Shown here piece after piece: positions 50,654-60,638 of a DNA stretch of 64,000 bases; the first letter of the stretch is position 1; each line of letters starts with the position of its first letter. The position numbers were made by a program, and so were the translations under genes. The DNA lies in the NCBI RefSeq assembly GCF_013327855.1, contig NZ_JABUMX010000004.1, positions 62,001-126,000 on the forward strand. The letters are read 5' to 3'. The notes under the pieces were generated by a model. It searched no databases, was not told the DNA's origin, and was given only the letters and a program-made list of their open reading frames with translations. Origin of the DNA: Phyllobacterium pellucidum. GTDB taxonomy: Bacteria; Pseudomonadota; Alphaproteobacteria; Rhizobiales; Rhizobiaceae.

Positions 50654-52249
50654 TTAATTCAACCCGCAGATATTGACGGAGATACCCAACTCGGCCGCGA
50701 GCGCTGCTTTCGTCCACATGGCTGCGTCCGCCGCCTCGGCCGAGGTGCCATAGGCAACTTGAACATGGTTCGCTTTATGCCGTGCCATCAGGGCGTCGCG
50801 ATCAACGCCTGTCAGGACGGCGTGCATGATAGGCCATTCGGGATTGGTGGCCCGCGACCGTCGCTCCGTCTCAGCTTCTGACAACGCTACGGCCTGGCCG
50901 CGACCAGTATCCATATGAAGCGTGCCCTCTGCCATAAAGATTCGGCTCCACACGAGTTCACCGGCTTTAGCGACACCGCGCAGAGTGCCGCCTCCGGCAG
51001 GAAAGAACATTGCCGGTTGGCGGAAGCTTTCCGATCCTGCCCAGCCACCCTCGTGGTGTGCCGGAGGCGCCGCTCCCGAAATCTCGAAGACCCAGATGAA
51101 ATCGTCGCGGCCACCCGAGCGGTCTATGTCGCCCCAGCGAATATCGTGCAAGGTATTTTCCACCGGCTGGCCAAGCGCGCGATGAACGCGATTGGTCATG
51201 ACTCCATCGAGCGCTGCGCACTCATCGACTTCGTTGAAATGGACGATCGCTTCGCCCGGCTTGATCGGCTTGCCATCGCGGCCGATGACGTCGGGGCGGT
51301 CATCATTATTGAGCATTCCCTCGACGAGATCAGAGGCTGGAAGAAGGTCCTTCAGCCCCTGCTGATACTGAATTCCAACCGCCTCGCAGCCGAAGGCGTC
51401 GGCTATTCGCACCACGGCGGTGTACATGCGGCATTGGTCGATAACCTGCGCTTCGGTAAGCTCAATTTTCGGATCGTCACCGAGGTGGAATGTCAAGCCC
51501 TTTGCGACCATCCAATTGTACACTTGACGCGCTTCGGTCTCTGATACTTGCATCGTTGCGTGGTAGAGCGTCGATTGGGACAGCCGTTCCTTCCAGAAAC
51601 CCAGCGGCATCAGGAGTTCGTCGGGGATGATTGCATTGTACATACCCATGCAGCCTTCATCAAAAACGCCAAGGATGACCTTGTCGCGCCGGATGGATTT
51701 TGCAAGCTCCCGGCCAAGCCTCGCTGCCTCGGCGGGCAAGCGAGCCTTGTCCAATGCGATGGCATGCGACGTGTCATGCTCGATTCTACCAGTTTCGAGC
51801 CACTTCTTTAGTCCAGAGCGAAAGAAGGTGTCGTCGAATGTCTCGCTCCATAGTGTCGAGTAGGCGACGCCGGCTTTGGTGAGGGAACCGTTCAGATTGA
51901 GAAGTCCGACGAGCCCGGGCCATTCCCCGGCCCAGTTGGCAACAGTCAAGATTGGTCCGCTGTGGTTGACGAGGCCGGCGAGCACGTGATGCGAATATTG
52001 CCAGACCGCCTCGGCGACAATAAGCGGCACCGCGGGGTCGATCGTGGCAAAAATGTCCATGCCTTCGCGCTGTGAGGCGATAAACCCGTGGCCCTTTTCA
52101 TTTCGGAACGGATGGGCGCGCACGAGGTCGTGGCCTAGACTGGCCAATACCTCGGTGAGTTTCCGCTCCATCGCCGCCTGGGCCGGCCAGCACTTGACAT
52201 TCGCACTCTCCCGCAGGTCACCGCTGGCGACAAGCATTATCCTGGTCAT
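50654..52249 (-). CDS. L-fucose/L-arabinose isomerase-family protein
   Basis: A 531-residue protein. It carries the family stretch [36 protein letters not shown] and [21 protein letters not shown], with metal ligands in the Glu/Asp/His positions expected for an aldose-ketose isomerase. The length is typical of fucose isomerase relatives rather than AraA. It is the last gene of an eight-gene operon, 23 bases after the FGGY kinase, so it probably interconverts a sugar whose ketose the kinase phosphorylates. Confidence 0.88.
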   Translation of the reverse strand: MTRIMLVASGDLRESANVKCWPAQAAMERKLTEVLASLGHDLVRAHPFRNEKGHGFIASQREGMDIFATIDPAVPLIVAEAVWQYSHHVLAGLVNHSGPILTVANWAGEWPGLVGLLNLNGSLTKAGVAYSTLWSETFDDTFFRSGLKKWLETGRIEHDTSHAIALDKARLPAEAARLGRELAKSIRRDKVILGVFDEGCMGMYNAIIPDELLMPLGFWKERLSQSTLYHATMQVSETEARQVYNWMVAKGLTFHLGDDPKIELTEAQVIDQCRMYTAVVRIADAFGCEAVGIQYQQGLKDLLPASDLVEGMLNNDDRPDVIGRDGKPIKPGEAIVHFNEVDECAALDGVMTNRVHRALGQPVENTLHDIRWGDIDRSGGRDDFIWVFEISGAAPPAHHEGGWAGSESFRQPAMFFPAGGGTLRGVAKAGELVWSRIFMAEGTLHMDTGRGQAVALSEAETERRSRATNPEWPIMHAVLTGVDRDALMARHKANHVQVAYGTSAEAADAAMWTKAALAAELGISVNICGLN

Positions 52250-52272
52250 AATCGTTCCTCTTAATTCAGCGG

Positions 52273-53868
52273 CTAGGCCGACATGATTTGCGCGTAAGCG
52301 GCAAAGTCTTCCTGCATCCTGCGGAACACTTTGTATTTTGCCTGGTGATACCGCCGAATCTTTCCGGATCGTGGTTCGACAACCGTTCCGTCTCCGCTCA
52401 TGGCTGACATCGCGGAAGCAATGTCATTAAATGCGCCGGCCGCTACGGCGCCGAGAATGGCAGAACCCAGCAGCACTGGTTCCGATTGCGCCGGCACCAC
52501 CACACGGCACCCCGTCGCGTCGGCATGCTCCCGGAGATAAAGTGGATTCTTTGCGAGCCCGCCACTGACTACGAGGCTCGACACCTCGATCCCCTTGCGT
52601 TGCATCTCTTCAATGATATGGCGCGTGCCATAGGCGAGGGCTTGGATGGTCGCGAGATAGTCGAGTGCAAGGTCGTCAACATCGGAATCAAGGGTGAGCC
52701 CGCTCACCGCGCCTTTTCGCCACGCTTGCGCCAAGGGCGAACGGTTTCCGTGAAAATCGGGGTTGACGTGCCTATCCGCCGTCAAGAAGGCGGTCTCGTC
52801 CGCCATAGCGGCCAGGTGCCGATGCAATTGTTCGGCGGGCCTACTATTGTCGCCAAGCGTGGCGCTGGCGGCGTGGCGAGCGATCACAGCATCGATCAGC
52901 GCGCCGGCGGCGGATTGCCCGCCTTCACTGGCCCATACTCCTGGAAGCAGCACGGAATAATAGGGTCCCCATACGCCGCCGACGAAGATAGGTTCTTCGG
53001 AAGTTACAATGTGACATGATGATGTGCCGCCAATAAGCGCAAGGCTTGCGCCGCGAGCAGCGCTGACTCCCAACGTTCCAAGCGCGCCTGCATAGGCGTC
53101 GATCATGCCGCTCGAAACGGCAATACCAGGTTGAAGGCCGAGTTCCCCCGCTGCAGTCTCGCTCAATTGTCCAATGGCGGTTCCCGCCGGCGCAAATTGG
53201 TTGCCGATCGCCAGGTGATCACTGTCCCCGAGATCGCCAAGGCCAATTGCGGCGAAGAATTCTTGATCCCATCCTTCGCCATTGAACCCCTTGTGCCCGA
53301 GATAGGTCCACTTGCACACAGCCGAGCAGACGGACCGGGTGCTGGTGCCTGTCGCCCTGTGGACGAGCCAGTCGGGAAGGTCCCAAAACGTAGCGGCAAT
53401 CTTCCAGCTCTCCGGCAGTTCGCGCTTAAGCCACCGAAGTTTTGGCATCTGCATTTCCGGAGATATACGTCCGCCGACATAGTCAAGAACCTCGCCGCCA
53501 ATTGCGTTGATTTCATCGGCATCGCCAATTGCCCGGTGGTCCATCCAAAGGATGATGTCACTATCCGGTGTCGAATTGGGGCAGACGCTTACCGCTTGTC
53601 CCGTCTCACCGGCAACGACGAGCGAGCAGGTGGCGTCGAAGCCGATACCGACGATGCTGGCAGGGGCGATTCCGGCTCTTTCTGTCGCCGCAACCACCGC
53701 CATACAAACTGCGCGCCAGACGCCGGCTGAGCTCTGCTGGGCGAAGTTCGGGCGCGGGCGAAGCGTTTCGATCGCGGCAATACCTGTTCCGAGCAGCGTG
53801 CCCCGGGCATCGAAGACGCCGGCGCGGGCACTGCCCGTCCCGACGTCAATTCCCAAAAATGCTTCCAT
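52273..53868 (-). CDS. FGGY-family pentulose kinase
   Basis: A 531-residue carbohydrate kinase. N-terminal ATP motif [15 protein letters not shown], the substrate segment [32 protein letters not shown], and the C-terminal FGGY-like [21 protein letters not shown]. It groups by pattern with ribulokinase-like pentulose kinases (YDCT type). It lies between SDR and isomerase genes with short gaps. The sugar is unknown. Confidence 0.92.
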   Translation of the reverse strand: MEAFLGIDVGTGSARAGVFDARGTLLGTGIAAIETLRPRPNFAQQSSAGVWRAVCMAVVAATERAGIAPASIVGIGFDATCSLVVAGETGQAVSVCPNSTPDSDIILWMDHRAIGDADEINAIGGEVLDYVGGRISPEMQMPKLRWLKRELPESWKIAATFWDLPDWLVHRATGTSTRSVCSAVCKWTYLGHKGFNGEGWDQEFFAAIGLGDLGDSDHLAIGNQFAPAGTAIGQLSETAAGELGLQPGIAVSSGMIDAYAGALGTLGVSAARGASLALIGGTSSCHIVTSEEPIFVGGVWGPYYSVLLPGVWASEGGQSAAGALIDAVIARHAASATLGDNSRPAEQLHRHLAAMADETAFLTADRHVNPDFHGNRSPLAQAWRKGAVSGLTLDSDVDDLALDYLATIQALAYGTRHIIEEMQRKGIEVSSLVVSGGLAKNPLYLREHADATGCRVVVPAQSEPVLLGSAILGAVAAGAFNDIASAMSAMSGDGTVVEPRSGKIRRYHQAKYKVFRRMQEDFAAYAQIMSA

Positions 53869-53897
53869 GCGATTTTCCCGTGTCGTTCCCGCACCGA

Positions 53898-54716
53898 CTA
53901 CCAGGCAGTAAAGCCGCCATCCACGACCACATTCGAGCCGGTCATGTAGGACGAGGCATCGGAGGCAAGGAAGCGGATCACTCCGTTGTACTCATTGATC
54001 TCGGCCTGCCGGCGCATGGGCACGCGGTCGAGGAAGGCTTCGACGAATTCCTTATCGAAGCTTGCCGTCTTTACGCCGCCGAAGGAGATGAGGTTGACGC
54101 GAACGTTCTTCGTTCCCCAATAAGTGCCGAGATAGCGCGTCAGGTTGACCAGGCCCGACTTCGACGCGGCGTAGGAGATCGCCTTGACGAATGGAATGCC
54201 GTCGCGCTCTTCGCGATAAGCGTAGAGAGCTTGGTTCGGCGAGACGATGCCGTAAATCGAGCCGACATTGATGATCGAACCGCGCCCGACCTCAGCCATC
54301 TTGCTGCCGACGACCTGGCTGGTCAGCATGACGCCCGTAAGGTTGGTATCGATAATTTCATCCCAATATTTCTGCGGGTAGACCTCGAAGGGCGCATTCT
54401 GCTCCGCCGAGCCATCTGGCTTGGAGTCGATTCCGGCATTGTTGACGAGGATGTGCGGGACACCCCAATCGTCGATCAGTTGTTCGGTCGCCTTTTCGAG
54501 GGCGGCCTTGTCGGTCACGCTTGCTTCGTAGACGCGAATGCGGTCTGTGAGGTCCGGGAACTTTTCGGCAAGCTTCTCGGCGCTGAAAGGACGTCTGCTG
54601 AAGATTGCTACCTTTACGCCGGCTTCCGCAAGCGACTTGGAGAATTGCGTGCCTAGCTGACCGAGACCGCCCGTGACGACCGCGACGCGGCCACTGATAT
54701 CAAATGCATCACTCAT
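53898..54716 (-). CDS. SDR-family oxidoreductase
   Basis: A 272-residue dehydrogenase from the ATG at 54716 (CAGGAAAA upstream). Cofactor motif VTGGLGQLGTQF, NNAGIDSKP, the Ser in INVGSIYGIVSPNQ and active-site YAASKSGLVNL; the end VVVDGGFTAW is typical. It resembles gluconate 5-dehydrogenase-like SDRs. Inside an operon of sugar enzymes it probably oxidises or reduces a sugar or sugar acid. Confidence 0.93.
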   Translation of the reverse strand: MSDAFDISGRVAVVTGGLGQLGTQFSKSLAEAGVKVAIFSRRPFSAEKLAEKFPDLTDRIRVYEASVTDKAALEKATEQLIDDWGVPHILVNNAGIDSKPDGSAEQNAPFEVYPQKYWDEIIDTNLTGVMLTSQVVGSKMAEVGRGSIINVGSIYGIVSPNQALYAYREERDGIPFVKAISYAASKSGLVNLTRYLGTYWGTKNVRVNLISFGGVKTASFDKEFVEAFLDRVPMRRQAEINEYNGVIRFLASDASSYMTGSNVVVDGGFTAW

Positions 54717-54750
54717 GGTGTTTTTCCTGGTGTCCTTAAATGTTCGGTAG

Positions 54751-55599
54751 TCAAGCGGACTTAGCGGATGTATCAACCGCTTCGCGCGCGCGGCGCAGTC
54801 CCTCATTGAGGAACAGGACGTCATTTCCCATGATGATCATGTCGACGCCCTTCTTCTTGAGCGCGGAGACGTTCTCGGCAACAGGCGGAATGCATGGTGC
54901 CATCACCTTGATGCCGCGCGCATGGCATTTTTCGATGAGCTCGGCGAGCTTCTCCTCGATTTCAGGATGCGACATCGAATAGTCGATGGAGATGCGCCGC
55001 GAAATCGAATAGTCCGCCGGTCCGAAGTTGATGACGTCGATACCTTCGACGTCGAGGATCTCGTCGATATTGTCGAAGAACTCGTAGCTCTCGGCCATTG
55101 GAATGACGAGACGGGTTGCGTTCTCGTGCTCCATGTAGGCCGACCACTGGAAACCGGGCCCGGCAAAACCGGCGGCACGACAACTGGCATCACCGCCACG
55201 GCGGCCAAAGGGCGGGAATTTAGCGGCCCTCACGATGGCGCGCGCCTGTTCGGCCGTGCCGACTTGCGGCACGATAACCCCCGTTGCCCCGAATTCGAGC
55301 GACTTGCGAATGTCCCATTCATTGGTACCGCGCACCCGCACGAGAGGCGCGATTCCCGCGAGCAGCGCGACAAGCACCAGTTTTTCCATATGTGCATCGA
55401 CGTTGACCGGCGTGTGTTCGGCGTCGATGAAGGCGAAGTCGAGCCCCCAGTTTCCGGCGGCCTCGATGGCAACCGTCGATCCCGTGTAAAAAGTGGCGCC
55501 GAACGTCGGTTCGCCGTTTTTCAACTTGCTGGCTAGTTTGGTGTTCTCTGGTCCGGGCAATTTCTCAGTCTCCTTGGTGGTAATGGCTTGGCCGCTCAC
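54751..55599 (-). CDS. HpcH/HpaI-family aldolase
   Basis: A 282-residue class II pyruvate-type aldolase: [17 protein letters not shown] (Asp-Ala-Glu-His active site), [28 protein letters not shown], and the metal ligands in [10 protein letters not shown] and [12 protein letters not shown]. Family members cleave 2-keto-3-deoxy sugar acids or 4-hydroxy-2-keto acids to pyruvate and an aldehyde. It overlaps the ABC ATPase gene by four bases (ATGA). Confidence 0.93.
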   Translation of the reverse strand: MSGQAITTKETEKLPGPENTKLASKLKNGEPTFGATFYTGSTVAIEAAGNWGLDFAFIDAEHTPVNVDAHMEKLVLVALLAGIAPLVRVRGTNEWDIRKSLEFGATGVIVPQVGTAEQARAIVRAAKFPPFGRRGGDASCRAAGFAGPGFQWSAYMEHENATRLVIPMAESYEFFDNIDEILDVEGIDVINFGPADYSISRRISIDYSMSHPEIEEKLAELIEKCHARGIKVMAPCIPPVAENVSALKKKGVDMIIMGNDVLFLNEGLRRAREAVDTSAKSA

Positions 55600-56327
55600 T
55601 TGAGATCGGGCGCGATGAAGTTTTTTAGTTCCGGCGTTTTTGGATGGGTGAAGATTTCTTCCGATTTACCTTCTTCCCAGACCGTGCCCTGGTGCATGAA
55701 GACGGTGCGGGTGGCGACGCGGCGGGCGAACCCCATCTCGTGCGTGACCAGAACCATGGTCATGCCGGCTTCAGCGAGCTGAGCGATCGTCTTGAGAACC
55801 TCGCCTGTCAGTTCGGGATCGAGCGCCGACGTCACCTCGTCGAATAGCATTACCTTTGGCTTCATTGCCAAGGATCGCGCTATGGCAACGCGCTGTTGCT
55901 GACCGCCCGATAATTCGTCCGGATAAGCATCTGCCTTCTCTGCCAATCCGACACGGCTCAGGACCTCCCGCACCAGCGCTGAACCTTCATCACGTGGCAG
56001 CCCTTTGACGACCCGTGGCGCAAGCGTGATGTTTTCGGCGACGGAAAGGTGCGGGAAGAGGTTATAGCTTTGAAACACCATGCCGACCTCCTTGCGCAAT
56101 TCACGCAGGTTGGCGCGGGATTGGTCGAGCTTGTGGCCTACAACTTCGATCGTGCCTTCCTGGAACGGCTCAAGCCCGTTGATGCAGCGGAGCATGGTGC
56201 TCTTGCCAGAGCCCGAGCGGCCTATTACCGCGACGACATCGCCGTTTTCCACCGCAAGATTTATGCCTTTGAGGACAGGAACGTTGCCGTAGGATTTTTT
56301 GAGATTCTCAATGCGCAGTGCCGGCAT
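55596..56327 (-). CDS. amino-acid-type ABC transporter ATP-binding protein
   Basis: A 243-residue ATPase with Walker [24 protein letters not shown], signature [17 protein letters not shown], Walker [13 protein letters not shown] and VTHEMGFAR. Note DEV where DEP is usual; this is a tolerated variant. It is GlnQ-like. Its start overlaps the second permease gene by 20 bases. Confidence 0.94.
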   Translation of the reverse strand: MPALRIENLKKSYGNVPVLKGINLAVENGDVVAVIGRSGSGKSTMLRCINGLEPFQEGTIEVVGHKLDQSRANLRELRKEVGMVFQSYNLFPHLSVAENITLAPRVVKGLPRDEGSALVREVLSRVGLAEKADAYPDELSGGQQQRVAIARSLAMKPKVMLFDEVTSALDPELTGEVLKTIAQLAEAGMTMVLVTHEMGFARRVATRTVFMHQGTVWEEGKSEEIFTHPKTPELKNFIAPDLK

Positions 56328-56964
56328 GTTTTCTTTCCTTGAGTTTCTCGCTCCACCACGACAGGGGATAGCAAACGACGAAGTACATCGCGGCGACCGT
56401 CAGGAAGACGTGGAAGGGCTGGAACGTCATGTTGTTGAGGAGCTGGCCGGCCCGTGTCAGTTCGACGAAGCCAATCAGAGCGGTCACGGACGTATTCTTC
56501 ACGATCTGCACCATGAACCCGACTGTGGGACCGAGCGAGATTTGAAATGCCTGTGGCAGGATCACATAGCGCAGGCGTTGGAACGGGCTGAGTGCGAGTG
56601 CGTCGGCTGCTTCCCATTGCGTGCGTGGAATGGCCTCGATACAGCCGCGCCAGATATCGGCAAGGAATGCAGTGGCGTAAATCGTCAGCGAGATCGCTGC
56701 CGCGGCCAACGGCGGGAAATAGAAGCCAAGAAAGCTCAATCCGTAATAGGAGAGGAAGACGACAATCAGCAGCGGAGTTGCCTGAACGAGCTGGATATAA
56801 CCCGCCACCAGCGCCCGCAGCCAATTTGGGCCGAGGGAACGCGCAATAGCAAAGAGCAGGCCGAAGATCCCGCCGCCGACGAATGTGCACAGGGAGAGGC
56901 CCACGGTCCACACAAGACCGTGGAAAAGGAATTGTACGCTCTGCCAACCGAAGGACTGGATCAT
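56308..56964 (-). CDS. amino-acid-type ABC transporter permease
   Basis: A 218-residue permease; the ATG at 56964 overlaps the first permease stop (ATGA). Helices include [20 protein letters not shown], and the EAA loop is [30 protein letters not shown]. It pairs with the first permease. The upstream in-frame stretch to 57054 is a shadow of that gene. Confidence 0.93.
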   Translation of the reverse strand: MIQSFGWQSVQFLFHGLVWTVGLSLCTFVGGGIFGLLFAIARSLGPNWLRALVAGYIQLVQATPLLIVVFLSYYGLSFLGFYFPPLAAAAISLTIYATAFLADIWRGCIEAIPRTQWEAADALALSPFQRLRYVILPQAFQISLGPTVGFMVQIVKNTSVTALIGFVELTRAGQLLNNMTFQPFHVFLTVAAMYFVVCYPLSWWSEKLKERKHAGTAH

Positions 56965-57680
56965 GATTCGACCTCGCGGGGGAGGGTGAGTGTTGCGGCT
57001 GCAGACCCCGTCTTGGGGACGCGGCGACGGAACAGCCACAGCCCGACCAGCCAATAGAGAAAGCGGAAAACGAAGGTCATGGTGATGTAGATTGCCGCCA
57101 GAACCAGAAAGGTTTCGAGACTGCGGAAGGTCTGCGATTCGATCTTTGCGCCTGCCAGGGTCAATTCGGTCGCCGAAATGGCGGACGCGATGGACGTGCC
57201 AAGCAGAGTCAGCGTGAGCTGTCCGGTCAGAGAGGGATAGATGATACGCAGTGCCGGAATAATAACGACATAGCGCATGACCTGAAGGCGCGAGAGGCCC
57301 AGCGCGAGACCCGCCTCGATTTGCGTCTTCGGAATGGCGAGCAGGCCTGCTCGAAAGATTTCGGCCGAATAGGCTCCAAGGTTAAGGGAAATTGCGAAGA
57401 TTGCCGCCTCATTGGCAGTCAGTCGGATTCCCATATAGGGCAACCCGAAAAACAGAAGGAACAGCTGCACGAGCAGCGGCGTATTGCGAAAGGCTTCAAC
57501 GTAGGTGGCGCTGACAACGGCGCCCCACTTCGGGCCATCCACGCGTAGCAACGCGGCTGCGAGTCCGATCGTTAGCCCGATGCCGATGGACTGACTCGAC
57601 AGTATTAGAGTGTCGATGGTGCCGCTGATCAATTCCGGCGTTCGCGCCAAAACGGGCGTGAAATTCATCTCGTATGCCAT
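56961..57680 (-). CDS. amino-acid-type ABC transporter permease
   Basis: A 239-residue permease from the ATG at 57680 (MAYEMNFTPVLARTPELISG); an extension to 57803 is unlikely since it crosses the stem-loop. EAA loop: IPKTQIEAGLALGLSRLQVMRYVVIIPAL. It is preceded by a strong hairpin after the binding-protein gene. Confidence 0.93.
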   Translation of the reverse strand: MAYEMNFTPVLARTPELISGTIDTLILSSQSIGIGLTIGLAAALLRVDGPKWGAVVSATYVEAFRNTPLLVQLFLLFFGLPYMGIRLTANEAAIFAISLNLGAYSAEIFRAGLLAIPKTQIEAGLALGLSRLQVMRYVVIIPALRIIYPSLTGQLTLTLLGTSIASAISATELTLAGAKIESQTFRSLETFLVLAAIYITMTFVFRFLYWLVGLWLFRRRVPKTGSAAATLTLPREVES

Positions 57681-57697
57681 GACGGTCTCCTGCTGTG

Positions 57698-57730
57698 CCC
57701 GAGCCGGGGATCTTGACGATCCGGCTCGGG
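57698..57730 (-). terminator. stem-loop after the binding-protein gene
   Basis: CCCGAGCCGG (57698-57707) is a perfect inverted repeat of CCGGCTCGGG (57721-57730), extended outward by CTGT/ACAG with a bulge. It lies between binding-protein and permease genes, as in the uronate operon at 33.4 kb, and should set their expression ratio. Confidence 0.65.
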
Positions 57731-57757
57731 ACAGGGCATGCACAAGTCGACGTTGTG

Positions 57758-58570
57758 TTAGAAGGTCGGAAGCTTGCCACCGGGGACAGGAATGCCGATC
57801 CACTTCCTGTGCAGTTGATCAAGCTTGCCGGTCACTTCGATGTAGTAGATGAAGTTGTTCAGCCACTGGTGGAGTTCAGTCGCATCTTTGCGCGTGGCCA
57901 TCGACCAATAGAGGGTGAAGAGCGGAACGTCTTTCTTCACTTCGAGATTGCTGAGATTACGCTTGGTAATGATGTCGTTGGCGACCGCGGCAACAGCAGC
58001 TGTTGCATCGACCTGACCGGAGATCAGCGCCTGCATCGCAAGCGCATCGTCGTCGAATCGAACGACTTCAAGACCTTCGACACCGTAACCGCTGACTGCA
58101 ACGTCCTGTGTACTGCCTTTAGGTACAGAAACTCGCTTACCTTTGAGATCGTCGAGCGAAGTCAGCTTCATATCCTTGGCCGCAACAAAGCGCATCTCAT
58201 AGGCGCCGTAGGGATTGGTCATAAGGAACGTCTTGGCCCGTTCCGGTGTCGCGGTCATTTGCGCGATGAGGAAATCCACGCGGCCGGACTCAAGCGCTGC
58301 AGCCCGTGAAGCGTTGTTCACCGGTACAATCTCGAGCTTTACACCAAGGGCAGCTGCGGCCTCCTTGGCAAGGTCGACGATGAACCCGTCGGTGTTGCCG
58401 TTGGCATCTACCGTATCATAAGGCGGGATGCCGGTTAGAACACCGATGGTGACGCTGCCCTTCTTGGCGATATCCGCCGTCGTCTGTGCACTTGCACCTG
58501 TTGCAGATGCAGCCAAAACGGCCGCCAGGGCAATGATGCCGCCGACCAAATGTCGCAAACGTTTGATCAT
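57758..58570 (-). CDS. amino-acid-type ABC transporter periplasmic binding protein
   Basis: A 270-residue SBP_bac_3 protein with a signal peptide ending SATGASAQ. Motifs: VTIGVLTGIPPYDTVDANGN, LIAQMTATPERAKTFLMTNPY and KRVSVPKGSTQD. There is no HisJ-like cysteine pair. First gene of the operon. Although the family is named for amino acids, the downstream sugar-type enzymes suggest that the ligand may be a sugar acid or other carboxylate. Confidence 0.92.
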   Translation of the reverse strand: MIKRLRHLVGGIIALAAVLAASATGASAQTTADIAKKGSVTIGVLTGIPPYDTVDANGNTDGFIVDLAKEAAAALGVKLEIVPVNNASRAAALESGRVDFLIAQMTATPERAKTFLMTNPYGAYEMRFVAAKDMKLTSLDDLKGKRVSVPKGSTQDVAVSGYGVEGLEVVRFDDDALAMQALISGQVDATAAVAAVANDIITKRNLSNLEVKKDVPLFTLYWSMATRKDATELHQWLNNFIYYIEVTGKLDQLHRKWIGIPVPGGKLPTF

Positions 58571-58706
58571 TTTATTCTCCTCCCTCGTTCGTTACGGATC
58601 GCACTAATCGTGGCGTACCGTTTGCTTGCCACCGCCCTAACGTCCGGGCGACCTGCAGAGCGACTGCCACTTACCGTGCGTGCCCTGAACTAACTCTTGA
58701 CATATG

Positions 58707-58721
58707 ACTTATGACATAAGT
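58707..58721. promoter_or_regulatory. 15-base palindrome, candidate FadR/FCD operator
   Basis: ACTTATG-A-CATAAGT, symmetric apart from the centre, between the divergent binding-protein and GntR/FCD genes. It lies in an AT-rich island suited to promoters of both. Position and symmetry point to the adjacent regulator. Confidence 0.6.
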
Positions 58722-58828
58722 ATGAGTCAAGCACGTTCGCTGAATAAATTGCAGCACATGATTGTGATGAAGAGCGACGGCCACCTGTGATTGCAATTGC
58801 GGTCGTGGGACTGAAAGAGAGGGCGAAA

Positions 58829-59581
58829 ATGAGATCCACCGAACAGGCGCCGCCTGAAGCGAGGCCGCGAAGCAGGCTTCATTCCTCGGTCGCGAGTGCG
58901 CTCGAGGACCAGATCATTTCGGGCGCCTTGCCGATTGGGGAGCGGCTTCCATCGGAAAGTGAAATTGCCCGTGACTTTGGTGTATCCACGCGGTCTGTGC
59001 GAGAAGCGATGCAAATCCTTGAGACCAAGGGACTCGTCAGACGTCGACACGGTGAACGCACCATCGTCGTCCGGGATGATGTCGCTGAGTTTCTGGGGAC
59101 GCTCGCCGTTACGGTTCGGCAACGCTTCGCCAGCGACTCGGAATATCTCCTACAGTTGATGGTCGTACGCCGCATGATCGAAACCGAGGTGGTGGGCCTG
59201 CTGACAGCCAAGGCACAGCCGGTGAATGCCGAGGTAGAGGCGGCCCTTGAAGCGATGCGCGTCGCTCGCGACAAGGAGGATTTTGCAGGATTTACGCAGG
59301 CGGACGCAGCCTTTCATCTGGCTCTCGTACACTCGACAGGAAATGCGATCCTGTCTGTCTTCTACGACAATCTCTACGGCCTCATCACCGAAGTCATCCG
59401 CGTCACCAGCCGTGTACCAAGCAAATCACTCGCGGCCGCCTATGCCGAGCACGCGGAGATCTTCGAAATGATCCGCAACCGTGATGAGGCTGGTGCGAAA
59501 ACGCTAATGCGCGCCCAAATCGACAACAGTGCAGCTTATCTGCGGGTCGCGATCGAAAATGCCAACGCTAAGGAAAAATGA
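58829..59581 (+). CDS. GntR-family regulator, FadR/FCD subclass
   Basis: A 250-residue regulator; the ATG at 58829 follows AGAGAGGG. Winged helix: SSVASALEDQIISGALPIGERLPSESEIARDFGVSTRSVREAMQILETKGLV, then an FCD domain with ADAAFHLALVHSTGN and YAEHAEIFEMIRNRDE. It is divergent to the eight-gene operon and its stop overlaps the RraA-family gene, so it probably controls both. Confidence 0.94.
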   Translation: MRSTEQAPPEARPRSRLHSSVASALEDQIISGALPIGERLPSESEIARDFGVSTRSVREAMQILETKGLVRRRHGERTIVVRDDVAEFLGTLAVTVRQRFASDSEYLLQLMVVRRMIETEVVGLLTAKAQPVNAEVEAALEAMRVARDKEDFAGFTQADAAFHLALVHSTGNAILSVFYDNLYGLITEVIRVTSRVPSKSLAAAYAEHAEIFEMIRNRDEAGAKTLMRAQIDNSAAYLRVAIENANAKEK

Positions 59582-60243
59582 AAATGCCTGATTTCAACTA
59601 TTCGGACACGGATTGGGACTCCATAGAGCGCCTTAAGAAATGGTACTCCGGCGACGTCCACGACAGCATGGAGCATCTTGGCCTATGGGGATACCTCGAC
59701 GGGATCTCGCTTCTTGGGGCCCTTGGCTCGGGAGAAGTCGTGTGCGGTCCCGCGGTAACCGTTCTATTCGAACCTTCTGATCGCAAGGGAGAGCCCCAGG
59801 ACGTCTACCATAACGCGATTGACAATACGCCCAAGGGCGGAATTTTGGTCTGTGACGCCTCTTGTACCGATGGATCCTGTTCGGGAGAATTGATGAGCAC
59901 CGGAGCGAAAACCCGGGGCGCGGCCGCCACCATCGTCAACGGTACCGTCCGCGATCTCGCCCAGGTCCGCGCACTGGGCTATCCATTGTTCGGTACGTCG
60001 CCGAGCCCCGTGGGCGTGACCGGCAAGAAAGAACCGAAAAAATCTCAGGTGCCGGTCAAAATCGGAAGGGTGACCGTGAGCCCCGGCGATATCATCTTTG
60101 GCGATATCGATGGTGTTGTTGCACTACCGAAAGAACGCCTCCGCGACGTTGCTGATGCCGCCGATGCACTCGGCAAAAACGAGGCGGCCGCGCGAAACCG
60201 TATTCTTGCGGGAGAAAAGTTGCAGTCGGTCTGGCCAGCTTGA
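59578..60243 (+). CDS. RraA-family protein
   Basis: A 221-residue protein of the RraA/CHA-aldolase fold: YSGDVHDSMEHLGLWG, VCGPAVTVLFEP, GAKTRGAAATIVNGTVRDLAQV (the G-x-x-A/T-R-D region, with Arg-Asp) and VSPGDIIFGDIDGVVALPKER. Members with the D-G-V-V end often act as 4-hydroxy-4-methyl-2-oxoglutarate or oxaloacetate lyases rather than RNase E inhibitors. It overlaps the regulator gene by ATGA. A 95-base part of this gene recurs at 62420. Confidence 0.9.
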   Translation: MKMPDFNYSDTDWDSIERLKKWYSGDVHDSMEHLGLWGYLDGISLLGALGSGEVVCGPAVTVLFEPSDRKGEPQDVYHNAIDNTPKGGILVCDASCTDGSCSGELMSTGAKTRGAAATIVNGTVRDLAQVRALGYPLFGTSPSPVGVTGKKEPKKSQVPVKIGRVTVSPGDIIFGDIDGVVALPKERLRDVADAADALGKNEAAARNRILAGEKLQSVWPA

Positions 60244-60248
60244 ATGTG

Positions 60249-60274
60249 GGGTGGCCCGCCACGGCGGGCCACCC
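60249..60274 (+). terminator. stem-loop after the RraA gene
   Basis: GGGTGGCCCGCC (60249-60260) pairs without mismatch to GGCGGGCCACCC (60263-60274). It begins 6 bases after the stop codon. There is no T tract, but the GC-rich stem is very stable. Confidence 0.65.
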
Positions 60275-60638
60275 AACGTCGCTTTGGGTTCCCATCCTGA
60301 TGTCAACCGAGCTTCCTCGGTGGTTCGCCGAAAGGTAACTGCCATATCCTGCTAGGGCGAGGCTTCCCAAATCAGCTGTGATGCGATCAGCCAGTGGTGT
60401 TTCCATCTGAAAACGCGGATACCTGGAAACGTGTCGTTACCAGCAGCGATGAATTGCACCAAGAACGTGCTTGATAAGGCGACGCCGCCACCGTTCAGCC
60501 CTGGCGCATTCTGCCAATCCACGACTAGCACACCTGCCCAAATGGATGATTTGCCCAATGGTGTCGCGTTCAACTATACTCAGCGAGCCTTCAGGCTCAA
60601 ATGCGCACTGAAGACCGAGAACAGAACTGGGGGATTTC
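60275..60638. other. 364-base intergenic region
   Basis: No gene recognised. It separates the RraA terminator from the GMC oxidoreductase start, which has GGGGGA at about 60629-60634. Short open frames on either strand look spurious. Confidence 0.35.
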
